Made by a program: the position numbers and the translations under genes. Positions 45,036-52,494 of a DNA stretch of 64,000 nt are shown one piece after another; position 1 is the stretch's first letter, and each line of letters begins with the position of its first letter. Below the pieces are notes generated by a model. That model saw only the letters and a list, made by a program, of their open reading frames with translations. It searched no databases and was not told the origin of the DNA. Source of the DNA: Actinomycetes bacterium (GTDB lineage Bacteria; Actinomycetota; Thermoleophilia; Solirubrobacterales; JACPNS01). The stretch is from the NCBI GenBank assembly GCA_023404495.1, contig JAEYBE010000051.1:1-64000 (forward strand), given 5' to 3'.

Positions 45036-45792
45036 CGGTGAAGACGCGGTAGCTCGAGGTGAAGCGAAAGGCTTCCGGGTCCTCGTTGCCTTCGCGGAAG
45101 ATCGTTTCGAGGTCCTTTGCGAGCTTCTCCTTGCTCCCGTCGGCGCGCGCGTCGAGCGCGGAGGCGGCGGCGACCCAGAGCGGGTGGTTCACGAGCTCGT
45201 TGGCGACGTAGCTGTCGGGGGATTCGTCGGTGAAGGCGATCTCGTGTTCGGTTGTCTGTTCGATCGACAGGCCGTGTGCGGCGAACAGCGGCGCGACGAC
45301 GTCACCGTCGTGCCAGCCGAAGGGGTCGAGCCCGGTTACGCCAAGCGCTGACCGTGTCGCGTTCGCCGCAGCTTCGATCACGCTGCCGGGTAGCCAAGCG
45401 GAGTAGATCAATCGCCCGCCGGGCTTGAGCACGCGCTTGACCTCTGCGATCGCGGCGGAAGGCTCGGGAGCGAAGATCAGCGCGAAGACGGAGATGATCG
45501 CGTCGGCGCTGGCGTCCTCGAGTGGCATGTTCGCCGCCTCGCCGCCGCGGAACTCGATGCCCAGACCGGCCTCGTCGGCGCGCGTGGTCGCCACCTCAAG
45601 GAGGCGCGGCGCCGGATCGATGCCGGTCACCACCGCCCCGGCGCGGGCGGCGAGCAGGGCCGCGTTGCCCGTGCCGGTGCCCAAGTCCACTACGTGCTCG
45701 CCTGGGACGACTGCGGCCTGCTCGACCACGACCTCCGCGGCCGGCGCGATCTGCTGCGCCGTGCGTTCGTACTTGCCGAGCCCCCAAACCAT
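45028..45792 (-). CDS. Class I SAM-dependent methyltransferase
   Basis: The 254-residue protein has motif I VVDLGTGTGNAALL (about residue 35), an acidic residue ending strand 2 (GIDPAPRLL) and motif IV-like ADAIISVFALIFA, as in UbiE/SmtA-type methyltransferases. Substrate unknown. The hydrophobic substrate cap and Trp-containing ends (MVWGLGKYERTA) give no further clue. ATG 45792 lies 53 bp from the tRNA-Ser gene on the other strand. Confidence 0.85.
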   Translation of the reverse strand: MVWGLGKYERTAQQIAPAAEVVVEQAAVVPGEHVVDLGTGTGNAALLAARAGAVVTGIDPAPRLLEVATTRADEAGLGIEFRGGEAANMPLEDASADAIISVFALIFAPEPSAAIAEVKRVLKPGGRLIYSAWLPGSVIEAAANATRSALGVTGLDPFGWHDGDVVAPLFAAHGLSIEQTTEHEIAFTDESPDSYVANELVNHPLWVAAASALDARADGSKEKLAKDLETIFREGNEDPEAFRFTSSYRVFTVS

Positions 45793-45844
45793 CAAGCGAG
45801 ACTAGACAAAGCGTGCGCGCGACTCGCGAACTAGAGTTCACGCC

Positions 45845-45931
45845 GGAGGGTTGGCAGAGCGGTTGAATGCGCTGGTCTTGAAAACCAGTAAGGGCGCAAG
45901 TCCTTCGAGGGTTCGAATCCCTCACCCTCCG
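45845..45931 (+). tRNA. tRNA-Ser (anticodon UGA)
   Basis: An 87-base class II tRNA. Acceptor GGAGGGT pairs with ACCCTCC, discriminator G; anticodon stem CTGGT/ACCAG with loop CTTGAAA gives anticodon TGA. A long variable arm (TAAGGGCGCAAGTCCTTCG) and T-arm GAGGG-TTCGAAT-CCCTC are present. CCA is not encoded. Confidence 0.97.
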
Positions 45932-46234
45932 CTACGTCGCGAAGATCTCCTGAACGCGATCGACCGCCTCCGGCCCGTACCCGACTGACCCGATCGGCAC
46001 CGCGTCGTCGATCGCCTCGATGATCCGGCCGGTCCAGAGCGGTCCGAAGCCGCCGCAGAGCTCGATCAGCTGGACGCCGTCCTCAACCAAGCGCTTTGCG
46101 GCCGCGATGCCCTGATCTGGTGTCGCGACCCCGATAGTGCGCATCCTGAAGCTCTTGGTCTGCATCACGGATGTGTCCTTCTCAGGGTCAAAGCCACTTC
46201 CGGTCACGATAAATCCGAACTCTGTCAACGCCAC
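45932..46234 (-). CDS. DUF6506-like small protein
   Basis: The 100-residue product reads VALTEFGFIVTGSGFDPEKD, then a central VEDGVQLIELCGGFGPLWTG with one conserved-looking Cys. This matches in length and pattern a family of small ferredoxin-fold-like proteins I know as DUF6506, of unknown function. I chose GTG 46234 because GGGAG lies eight bases upstream; the frame is open further 5' but its translation is Arg-rich and unlike a protein start. It ends next to the 3' end of tRNA-Ser. Confidence 0.65.
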   Translation of the reverse strand: MALTEFGFIVTGSGFDPEKDTSVMQTKSFRMRTIGVATPDQGIAAAKRLVEDGVQLIELCGGFGPLWTGRIIEAIDDAVPIGSVGYGPEAVDRVQEIFAT

Positions 46235-46506
46235 GATTGTGCTCCCGTCATTGGCCGGCTCCGACCAGTCGCTTCCCATTGGGTTCCGTTGAGTTCCAGC
46301 TTTGCCGGGCCGATCCTCCGACGCGCGCGTGCGCGCCACCGCGGGCCGTGCGCCACGCGGCAAAAAAAGATTTGCTGCCGGTACTGCAGAACTCCTCGCC
46401 ACGTGACGATCAGACAAAGATGTTCACCGGCGATTGCGCGTCTGCCCTAAATTGCAGGCCCAGCGTGATTTCGCTCGAATCCCCCATGTGAACAGGAGGC
46501 TTCACG

Positions 46507-46755
46507 ATGGAACTACAGCAACAGATTCAGGAGATGATCGCCGAGAATTCGGGTCTCGAAGCGGCCGATGTGGCCGATGTCGACGCCGACCTTTTCGCCG
46601 CCGGGCTCTCCTCGCTCGACTGCGTCCGCGTGCTGCTCGCGATCGAGGACGAACTGGATCTTGAGCTGCCGAGCGAAAAGATCGATCGCGAGATGTTCTC
46701 GACGGTCAACAAGCTGACCGCCGCGGTCACCGAGGCCCTTGGGGCGACGGCATGA
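46507..46755 (+). CDS. Acyl-carrier-protein-like small carrier protein
   Basis: The 82-residue acidic protein has the four-helix carrier-protein pattern. The attachment site reads FAAGLSSLDCV, so Ser36 is the likely phosphopantetheine site, with Ser instead of the usual Asp before it. ATG 46507 follows CAGGAGG. Its stop overlaps the flavoprotein gene in ATGA. Neighbours indicate it carries an amino acid rather than a fatty acid: the ligase two genes downstream belongs to the amino acid:[carrier protein] ligase family. Confidence 0.88.
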   Translation: MELQQQIQEMIAENSGLEAADVADVDADLFAAGLSSLDCVRVLLAIEDELDLELPSEKIDREMFSTVNKLTAAVTEALGATA

Positions 46756-47930
46756 GCGCCGGCACCCCGCACGGCGAGCTGATTGACCGGCTCGCGGCAC
46801 TCTGCGACGAGAAAGTCGCACCGGCCGCACGCGACGTGGACAAGAACTCGCGCTTTCCGGCCGAGTCGATCGAGGTGATGCGCGAACTGCGACTGCTCTC
46901 GGCGTCGCTTCCGGAAGAGCTCGGCGGCCTCGGGCTAAAGCCTCCGGCGCTGACGGAGATCGCATCGACGATCGGCCGCCGCTGCGCGTCGAGCGCGATG
47001 GTCTTCGCGATGCACGAGGCCCAGCTCGAAAGCCTGCGATTCGGCGCGGCTGACAACCCGCATTTCCAGTCGATCCTGCGCGAGATTGCCGACAGGCAAT
47101 TGCTGATCGCGTCTGTGACCTCTGAGGCCGGAATCGGCGGCAACATCCGCGCAAGCCAGGCCGCGGCCGAGGCTGGCGGCGAGCGTGTCGTGTTCGAGAA
47201 GCAGTCGCCGACCCTCTCCTACGGCGAGTATTGCGACGCCTTTCTGATCACCGCGCGGCGCGCCTCCGACGCGCAGGAGTCCGACCAGGTTCTGGTCTGG
47301 GCAGCGAAGGACGAGGTCAAACTTGAGAAGCTCGGCGAGTGGGACATGATGGGCATGCGTGGCACGTGTAGCCCGCCGTTCAAACTCGAAGTCGACGTCC
47401 CGGCCGCAAACGTCGTCGACGCGCCCTTCGGCACGATCGCTGCCCACCGTATGGTGCCGTGGTCGCATCTGCTTTGGGCCTCATGCTGGGAAGGCGTCGC
47501 TTCGAGCACATTTGATCTCGCCACCAAGGCGAGTCGCAAGAAGGCCAGGAAGAACCTCGCCGACGGCAAGGAGTTCGGCGAGCCGCGTCTGGCCGACACC
47601 TACTCCGAACTACAAGCCCTGCACGCGATCATCTACGAGTTCGGCCGCGTCTACGCCGAGCAGGCCGAAGCAGCGCCGGACTGGACCAAGGCAGAAGAGG
47701 TCAAGGTGCTGACGGCCGACGCGATGTCGCTCAAGCTGAATGCCTCGATGATGTCCTCGCGGATCGCCGAGCAGGCGCTCGAGATCATCGGAATGCCCGG
47801 ATTTGCCGAAAGCAGCCCGTTGTCGGTCACGCGGCAGATCCGTGACTTGATGGCAGGGCGCCTGATGGTCTCCAATGAGCGTCTGCGCCAGACCAGCGGC
47901 CAGCTCCTGCTGGTCGGAGGTGACCTGTGA
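46752..47930 (+). CDS. Acyl-CoA-dehydrogenase-like flavoprotein acting with a carrier protein
   Basis: The 392-residue sequence has the acyl-CoA dehydrogenase layout: helical N-terminus (FPAESIEVMRELRLLSASLP and a GGLGL turn), the middle barrel (SVTSEAGIGGN, then MRGTCSPPFKLEVDVPAANV) and the C-terminal bundle with a GMPGF-type turn near EQALEIIGMPGFAESS. The usual YEGT motif with catalytic Glu is replaced by SNERL. Between a carrier protein and an amino acid ligase, it probably desaturates or oxidises a carrier-bound aminoacyl group (inference). It overlaps both neighbours by four bases. Confidence 0.85.
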   Translation: MSAGTPHGELIDRLAALCDEKVAPAARDVDKNSRFPAESIEVMRELRLLSASLPEELGGLGLKPPALTEIASTIGRRCASSAMVFAMHEAQLESLRFGAADNPHFQSILREIADRQLLIASVTSEAGIGGNIRASQAAAEAGGERVVFEKQSPTLSYGEYCDAFLITARRASDAQESDQVLVWAAKDEVKLEKLGEWDMMGMRGTCSPPFKLEVDVPAANVVDAPFGTIAAHRMVPWSHLLWASCWEGVASSTFDLATKASRKKARKNLADGKEFGEPRLADTYSELQALHAIIYEFGRVYAEQAEAAPDWTKAEEVKVLTADAMSLKLNASMMSSRIAEQALEIIGMPGFAESSPLSVTRQIRDLMAGRLMVSNERLRQTSGQLLLVGGDL

Positions 47931-48835
47931 GTTCGGACGTCCAGCTCCACGCGATCGACGAGCAGTCGCTGATCGATCACGGCTGGCTGACCAAGTGGAA
48001 CGCGCCCGGCGTGGCCGGATTCACCGGTCAATGGGAGTCGGTGATCGAGGGCATCCAGGCGATGATCACGGCCACCGAGTCGGTGGCGCCGATCGACACA
48101 CTGAACTTCCCGCCGGTGATTGCGCGCAGCGTGATCGACACGACCGAGTACGCCGATTCCTTCCCGCACCTCTTGGGCACGATCAAGACGCTGGATGAGT
48201 CGGAGGCGGCGCAGTATCTGCACGAAGTCTCCAAGGGCACGCCCGAGGATGAGCTCCGCGAGGTCTCGGACGTCGTGCTCGTGCCGGCGACTTGTTACAG
48301 CCTCTATCCGCTGGTCGCCGAGAACGGCTCGGTGCCGGACGGGATGACCTACAGCGTGATGGGCAACTGTTTTCGGGCCGAGGCATCGACCGAACTCGGG
48401 CGCTTCCGGTCATTTCGCATGCGCGAGTTCGTCTACTTCGGGGACCTCGACGCCACGACCGCTTGGCGCGATCGGCGCGCGGACGTTGCGGTCGAGATGT
48501 TCGCAAAGCTCGGAATGGTCGCCGAGAAGGAACTGGCGACCGACCCATTCTTTCGCCCGCTGCAGCGCGTGATGGCGCCCTCGCAGATGGAGCAGCAGCT
48601 GAAGTACGAGCTGGTGGTCCCGATCACCGACGATCGCCGCATCGCGATCGCATCGGCCAACCTGCACAAAGATCACCTTTGTCACCGCTTTGAGATTCAC
48701 GACGAGGACGGTTCGGTTGCCACGAGCACCTGTGCCGCCTTTGGACTCGAGCGCGTGGTTCTGGCGCTGATCGCCCATCACGGGCTCTCGCTCGACGGCT
48801 GGCCGGACTCCGTCACCTCTGAGCTCGGGCTCTGA
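47927..48835 (+). CDS. Amino acid--[carrier protein] ligase (class II aaRS homologue)
   Basis: The 302-residue protein resembles the catalytic core of atypical seryl-tRNA synthetases, without a tRNA-binding domain. Motif 2 is GNCFRAEASTELGRFRSFRM and motif 3 contains GLERV. Cys123, Glu167 and Cys269 occur at the spacing of the zinc ligands known from this family (Bradyrhizobium Bll0957 type). Family members form aminoacyl-AMP, usually of Gly or Ala, and transfer it to the phosphopantetheine of a small carrier protein. GTG 47927 overlaps the flavoprotein stop in GTGA. Confidence 0.88.
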   Translation: MSSDVQLHAIDEQSLIDHGWLTKWNAPGVAGFTGQWESVIEGIQAMITATESVAPIDTLNFPPVIARSVIDTTEYADSFPHLLGTIKTLDESEAAQYLHEVSKGTPEDELREVSDVVLVPATCYSLYPLVAENGSVPDGMTYSVMGNCFRAEASTELGRFRSFRMREFVYFGDLDATTAWRDRRADVAVEMFAKLGMVAEKELATDPFFRPLQRVMAPSQMEQQLKYELVVPITDDRRIAIASANLHKDHLCHRFEIHDEDGSVATSTCAAFGLERVVLALIAHHGLSLDGWPDSVTSELGL

Positions 48836-48836
48836 T

Positions 48837-48861
48837 CTATTTCGCCAGATTCGCGAAATAG
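48837..48861. terminator. Hairpin after the carrier-protein operon
   Basis: CTATTTCGC/GCGAAATAG, nine perfect base pairs around a seven-base loop, starts two bases after the ligase stop. No T tract follows. It lies immediately before the promoter-like sequence of the non-coding stretch. Confidence 0.6.
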
Positions 48862-48881
48862 TTAGGGAGACCTAATACAAT
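48862..48881 (+). promoter_or_regulatory. TTAGG-N4-CCTAA repeat with -10-like element
   Basis: TTAGG-GAGA-CCTAA (48862-48875) has the same half-sites and spacing as the core of the iron-box candidate at 41706-41724. TACAAT (48876-48881) follows directly as a good -10 element. The upstream -35 (GCGAAA at 48853-48858) is poor. No coding gene starts downstream on this strand, so any transcript would be non-coding. Confidence 0.4.
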
Positions 48882-48887
48882 GCCGAC

Positions 48888-49079
48888 CACGTGGCTAGGA
48901 ATTAGCTCACGGGCGACATATCGCGTGTTTCAGGCAAGGACACGACCGCTGGGCCGCACACGTCCGGCGCCGTGCTGATACCGCATTCGGCCCGCGTGCG
49001 AATCAACCGGTCACGTCCAACTGCAACCGCCCCGACCGAGACGAACTGACGGGGGTCGATCGCTCGGTCGGGGCTGGTT
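48888..49079 (+). ncRNA. Candidate small RNA in a 256 bp gene-free stretch
   Basis: Between the ligase stop (48835) and the msrA end (49092) no frame codes for a recognisable protein. A transcript from the -10 at 48876-48881 would end at a strong structure: CCCCGACCGAG (49030-49040) pairs perfectly with CTCGGTCGGGG (49063-49073), and outer AACC/GGTT (49025-49028, 49076-49079) can extend it. I find no match to tmRNA, RNase P, 6S or SRP RNA by eye. Existence of the RNA is inference. Confidence 0.25.
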
Positions 49080-49091
49080 CGCGTCTACTTC

Positions 49092-49751
49092 TCAGGCGGT
49101 TGCGGCCAGCGGGTATTCGATGCCGGTCGCGCTGTGGCAGCGGTAGCCGTTGGGGTTCTTGGCCAAGTACTGCTGGTGGTACTCCTCGGCGTAGTAGAAG
49201 TCGCGCTCGAGCTCGATGTCCTTGATCTCGGTGGTGATCTCGTCGTAGTCCTGCGCGGTCAGAACCTCTTGGTAGCGCGCCAGCGAAGATTCGGCGATCT
49301 CGTGCTGCTTAGGGGTGAGCGGGTAGATGCCGCTGCGGTACTGGGTGCCGATGTCGTTGCCCTGGCGCATCCCCTGGGTGGGATCGTGATGCTCCCAGAA
49401 GAGTTTGAGCAGTTGCTCGTAACCGATCTTGTTGGGGTCGTAGACGACCAGCGTCGCCTCGGTGTGACCGGTCATACCCGAGCAGACCTCGTCGTAACTC
49501 GGGTTTGGCGTGAAGCCCCCGACGTAGCCGACGGCTGTGCTGTAGACGCCGTCCTGCTGCCAGAAGTCCTCCTCGGTGCCCCAGAAACAGCCGTTGCCGA
49601 AGACCGCGATCTCAAAACCCGGCGGCCACGGACCCTTGATCGGGTTGCCGTTGACAAAGTGGCGATCGCCGGGATCAATCGGCTGGTCGCGGCCGGGCAG
49701 CGCGGCCTCGGCCGGCGGCATTTCAGGGGGCTTGCGAGTGAAAAAGCTCAT
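49092..49751 (-). CDS. msrA: Peptide-methionine (S)-S-oxide reductase
   Basis: A 219-residue MsrA. The catalytic loop is [18 protein letters not shown], with the nucleophilic Cys in GCFWG, followed by [20 protein letters not shown] and the C-terminal GYRCH cysteine for regeneration. It repairs oxidised methionine using thioredoxin. An N-terminal ~30 Pro/Glu-rich residues precede the core. ATG 49751 faces the aldolase-like gene across a 132 bp gap with a 33 bp palindrome. Confidence 0.96.
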   Translation of the reverse strand: MSFFTRKPPEMPPAEAALPGRDQPIDPGDRHFVNGNPIKGPWPPGFEIAVFGNGCFWGTEEDFWQQDGVYSTAVGYVGGFTPNPSYDEVCSGMTGHTEATLVVYDPNKIGYEQLLKLFWEHHDPTQGMRQGNDIGTQYRSGIYPLTPKQHEIAESSLARYQEVLTAQDYDEITTEIKDIELERDFYYAEEYHQQYLAKNPNGYRCHSATGIEYPLAATA

Positions 49752-49776
49752 AACCGAAAGGTACCCCCACTCCCGC

Positions 49777-49809
49777 ACCAAGCTGTCAGACCAGGTCTGA
49801 CAGCTTGGT
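49777..49809. repeat. 33 bp perfect palindrome between divergent genes
   Basis: Sixteen-base arms ACCAAGCTGTCAGACC and its complement flank one A. The centre ACCAGGT also occurs in the palindrome at 20433-20457. An imperfect hairpin (CGCACTTGG/CCAGGTGCG) follows within 50 bases. It could be a shared operator for msrA and the downstream gene, or a mobile palindrome. Confidence 0.8.
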
Positions 49810-49883
49810 CGCAATTTGCGTGCCTGGGCTCGCACTTGGTGTGAGGCCAGGTGCGGTATTTGCGGGGTTTAGACTGCGGCGAG

Positions 49884-51104
49884 ATGGCGGTGGGATTTGA
49901 TCCGGGGGCACGGTTTGCGCGGTATGAGGCCGTGTTCGCCGATCGAGGCGCACCGTTTGCGTTTGTCGATATGGATGCGCTTTGGGCCAACTCGGCGCAG
50001 ATGCTTGAGCGCGCGCAGGGAGTGCCGATCCGCATCGCGAGCAAATCGCTGCGCTGCGCCCCGCTGGTTCGCCGCATCCTTGAGAGCGACCCCCGCTATC
50101 ACGGCCAGCTGACCTTCACGCTTCCCGAAACCCTGTGGCTCGCCGAGCAGGGCTTCTCCGATCTGCTGCTGGCCTATCCGAGCGTGGACGCGGAGGCACT
50201 CGCGGCGCTCGCCGGCTACACGGCCGAGCACCCGGACACAGCGCCCGCGATCGTCGTCGACAGCGCCGAGCACCTCGATCTGATCGAGCGGAACCACGGC
50301 GGCGGGGCGCCGGTGCGCGTGGCGATCGACGCCGACTGCGCCTACTGGATCGGCGGCGGCCGCGTGAAGCTCGGCCCCAAGCGCTCGCCGATTCACGCCC
50401 CACAGCAGGCGGCGCAGCTCGCGCGCGAAATCGACCGCAGGGATGCCGTCAGGCTCGTCGGGATGATGTTCTATGAAGGCCAGATCGCCGGCCTCGGAGA
50501 TAACGCGCCCGGCGCCGCCAACAAGCTCAAGAACCGCGCGATCCGCGAGATCCAGAAGCGTTCGATCGCCGAGCTCGCCGAGCGCCGCGCACAGATCGTC
50601 GACGCGGTGCGAAAGGTCACCCCGCTCGAGTTCGTCAACGGCGGCGGCACCGGCAGCCTGCACACAACAAGCAAGGAAGAGGCCGTCACCGATATCGCCG
50701 CCGGCTCAGGCTTCTACGCGCCGACGCTGTTTGACACCTACACCGCCTTCAGGCTCGAGCCGGCCGCGATCTTCGCGCTCCCGATCGTCCGCAAGCCAGC
50801 GCCGGAGATCGCCACGGCGCTGGGCGGCGGCTACCTGGCCAGCGGCGTCGGCGCGAAGGACCGTATGCCGAGCCCTTATCTGCCCGAAGGCCTCAAGTTC
50901 GATGCCAATGAGGGCGCCGGCGAGGTGCAGACCCCGCTGCTGGGCAAGGCCGCGGCGAAACTCAACATCGGCGACCGCGTCTACATGCGCCACACCAAAG
51001 CCGGCGAACTCTGCGAGCGATTCAACTCGCTGCTGCTGATCGAGCACGGCGAGATCATCGATGAGGTCCCCACCTACCGAGGCGAAGGCCACGCCTTCCT
51101 CTGA
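49884..51104 (+). CDS. PLP-dependent amino acid deaminase/aldolase (D-threonine aldolase/alanine racemase-like)
   Basis: The 406-residue protein has the alanine-racemase-type barrel start RIASKSLRC, whose Lys binds pyridoxal phosphate, a glycine-rich phosphate loop EFVNGGGTGSLHTT and a late HTKAGELCERFN that may hold the metal site of D-Thr aldolase/D-Ser dehydratase relatives. It probably acts on a beta-hydroxy D-amino acid, but the substrate is unknown. ATG 49884 is chosen after GCGGCGAG. It converges on the lactone oxidase gene; the pair recurs in other actinobacteria to my knowledge. Confidence 0.8.
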   Translation: MAVGFDPGARFARYEAVFADRGAPFAFVDMDALWANSAQMLERAQGVPIRIASKSLRCAPLVRRILESDPRYHGQLTFTLPETLWLAEQGFSDLLLAYPSVDAEALAALAGYTAEHPDTAPAIVVDSAEHLDLIERNHGGGAPVRVAIDADCAYWIGGGRVKLGPKRSPIHAPQQAAQLAREIDRRDAVRLVGMMFYEGQIAGLGDNAPGAANKLKNRAIREIQKRSIAELAERRAQIVDAVRKVTPLEFVNGGGTGSLHTTSKEEAVTDIAAGSGFYAPTLFDTYTAFRLEPAAIFALPIVRKPAPEIATALGGGYLASGVGAKDRMPSPYLPEGLKFDANEGAGEVQTPLLGKAAAKLNIGDRVYMRHTKAGELCERFNSLLLIEHGEIIDEVPTYRGEGHAFL

Positions 51105-51156
51105 CTACGACAAAGATGCAGCTTTGACGTACGTCAAAGCTGCATCTTTGTCGTAG
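51105..51156. repeat. Palindromic element, copy 3 (overlaps the end of the oxidase gene)
   Basis: A perfect 52 bp palindrome without a loop, centred between 51130 and 51131, starting directly after the TGA of the aldolase-like gene. The convergent oxidase gene runs into it and stops at 51134-51136 inside it, so the oxidase's final residues (about TTKMQL) are encoded by the element. Its central 42 bases equal copy 2. Confidence 0.93.
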
Positions 51157-52450
51157 TGCCGAGGATTCGTTCTGTGTAGGTGTTGGTGAAGACGCCGTCT
51201 GGGTCTAGGCGTGTGCGTACTGCTTGAAAGGCGTCCCATTCGGGGTAGCGGGGGCGGAGTTCTTCGGCCGTCTGCCAGTTCATTTTGCCCCAGTGCGGGC
51301 GTCCGTCAAAGCCGTCCATGATCGCTTCAACGCCTTCGAAGTACTCGCGATACGGCATCCCCTTGGCGGCGTGCACCGAGATGTAGCAAGTCTCCCGCGC
51401 GGCAGAAGTCGACAAGAAGCTGTCTGGGTCCGCCCGCCCGACGCGCACCTCGATCGGGAAGTTGATCGGCAGCTTTTCGCGCTCGATCATCTCCATAACG
51501 GCACTCACCGCTTCGGCCAGATGCTCGCGAGGAATCGCGTACTCCATCTCGTTGAAGCGCACCATTCGCACGGTCGAGAAGGCGTCGAAGGACTTGTCGA
51601 GCCGTCGCTCGGGCGAGAAGAACCTGGTGATCAGCCGCGCGATCGACGGAATCGCCCGTGGGTAGAACTTGCCGGCCTTGACCGCCGCGCCGAAGGCAAG
51701 ATTCTCGACCACCACGTCACTCAAGAACTGCTTGGGCTTCGAAAGCGGTTCGGCCGGCGCGTCGCTGCGATCGATCCGCTTCTGCAGTGCGAAGTCGGCG
51801 TAGGGCAACACGTAGAACTCAAAATGATCGAACTCGCGCGAGAGCGAATCGGCCTGCTCGAGCGTCTCGTCAAGCGGCGCCGGCATGTCCAGCCGGTCGA
51901 GCCTGAAAGCAGGCACACACTGAAGCGTCACCTCGGTCAGCACGCCGAGCGTGCCCAGCGACACCCGCAGCGCCTTCAGAGTCTGCATGTCCGACTCGTC
52001 GACCTCCAAGACCTCGCCGGAGGCTGTCACGAGTTGCGCGGCGACGATCTGCGCGGAGATGTTTCCCCACTCGAGTCCGGTTCCGTGCGTTGCGGTCGCA
52101 GCGGCGCCGGCGATCGACTGCACATCGATGTCGCCGAGATTCGGCACGGCGAGTCCGTGCGTGTCGAGCAGGCGGGAGAGGTCGTGGATCGAGGTGCCGG
52201 CTCGAACGCGCACGCGCCCAGATTCTCGGTCGGCGTCGATCAGTCCGGTCATCTCGCGCAACGAGATCAGCGTGTCGTCGGTCTTGACGATCTCGCTGAA
52301 GCTGTGGAGATTGCCGCGCACGCGGATCCGCTGCCCGCGCGCCTGCGCCCCCGAAACGGCGCCTACCACTTCTTCAAGATCGGCGGGTTCGGCGACCTGC
52401 TGCGGCGAGAACCGATGCAGACCCGACCAGTTGCGTACCTCCCCAGGCAT
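51134..52450 (-). CDS. FAD-linked sugar-lactone oxidase (D-arabinono-1,4-lactone oxidase family)
   Basis: The 438-residue protein has a VAO-type FAD domain: RIRVRGNLHSFS and GDIDVQSIAGAAATATHGTG, typical of aldonolactone and xylitol oxidases, and the C-terminal ALO motif HWGKMN. It oxidises a sugar lactone or polyol with oxygen or another acceptor. ATG 52450 is preferred; GTG 52468 is an alternative. The natural C-terminus is probably near NTYTERILG; the residues after that come from a palindromic element. Confidence 0.88.
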   Translation of the reverse strand: MPGEVRNWSGLHRFSPQQVAEPADLEEVVGAVSGAQARGQRIRVRGNLHSFSEIVKTDDTLISLREMTGLIDADRESGRVRVRAGTSIHDLSRLLDTHGLAVPNLGDIDVQSIAGAAATATHGTGLEWGNISAQIVAAQLVTASGEVLEVDESDMQTLKALRVSLGTLGVLTEVTLQCVPAFRLDRLDMPAPLDETLEQADSLSREFDHFEFYVLPYADFALQKRIDRSDAPAEPLSKPKQFLSDVVVENLAFGAAVKAGKFYPRAIPSIARLITRFFSPERRLDKSFDAFSTVRMVRFNEMEYAIPREHLAEAVSAVMEMIEREKLPINFPIEVRVGRADPDSFLSTSAARETCYISVHAAKGMPYREYFEGVEAIMDGFDGRPHWGKMNWQTAEELRPRYPEWDAFQAVRTRLDPDGVFTNTYTERILGTTTKMQL

Positions 52451-52494
52451 CGCGGCAGAGTCTATGTACACCGCGTGCAGTACCGTGCGCCGCG

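Noticed and set aside
46340..46375. GC-rich hairpin followed by seven A on the plus strand
   Set aside because: An intrinsic terminator needs T after the hairpin; on the minus strand the T run comes before the hairpin, so the polarity is wrong on both strands.
46412..46425. GACAAAGATG upstream of the carrier-protein gene, identical to the start of the palindromic element arm
   Set aside because: Only ten bases match and no second arm is present; chance is a sufficient explanation.
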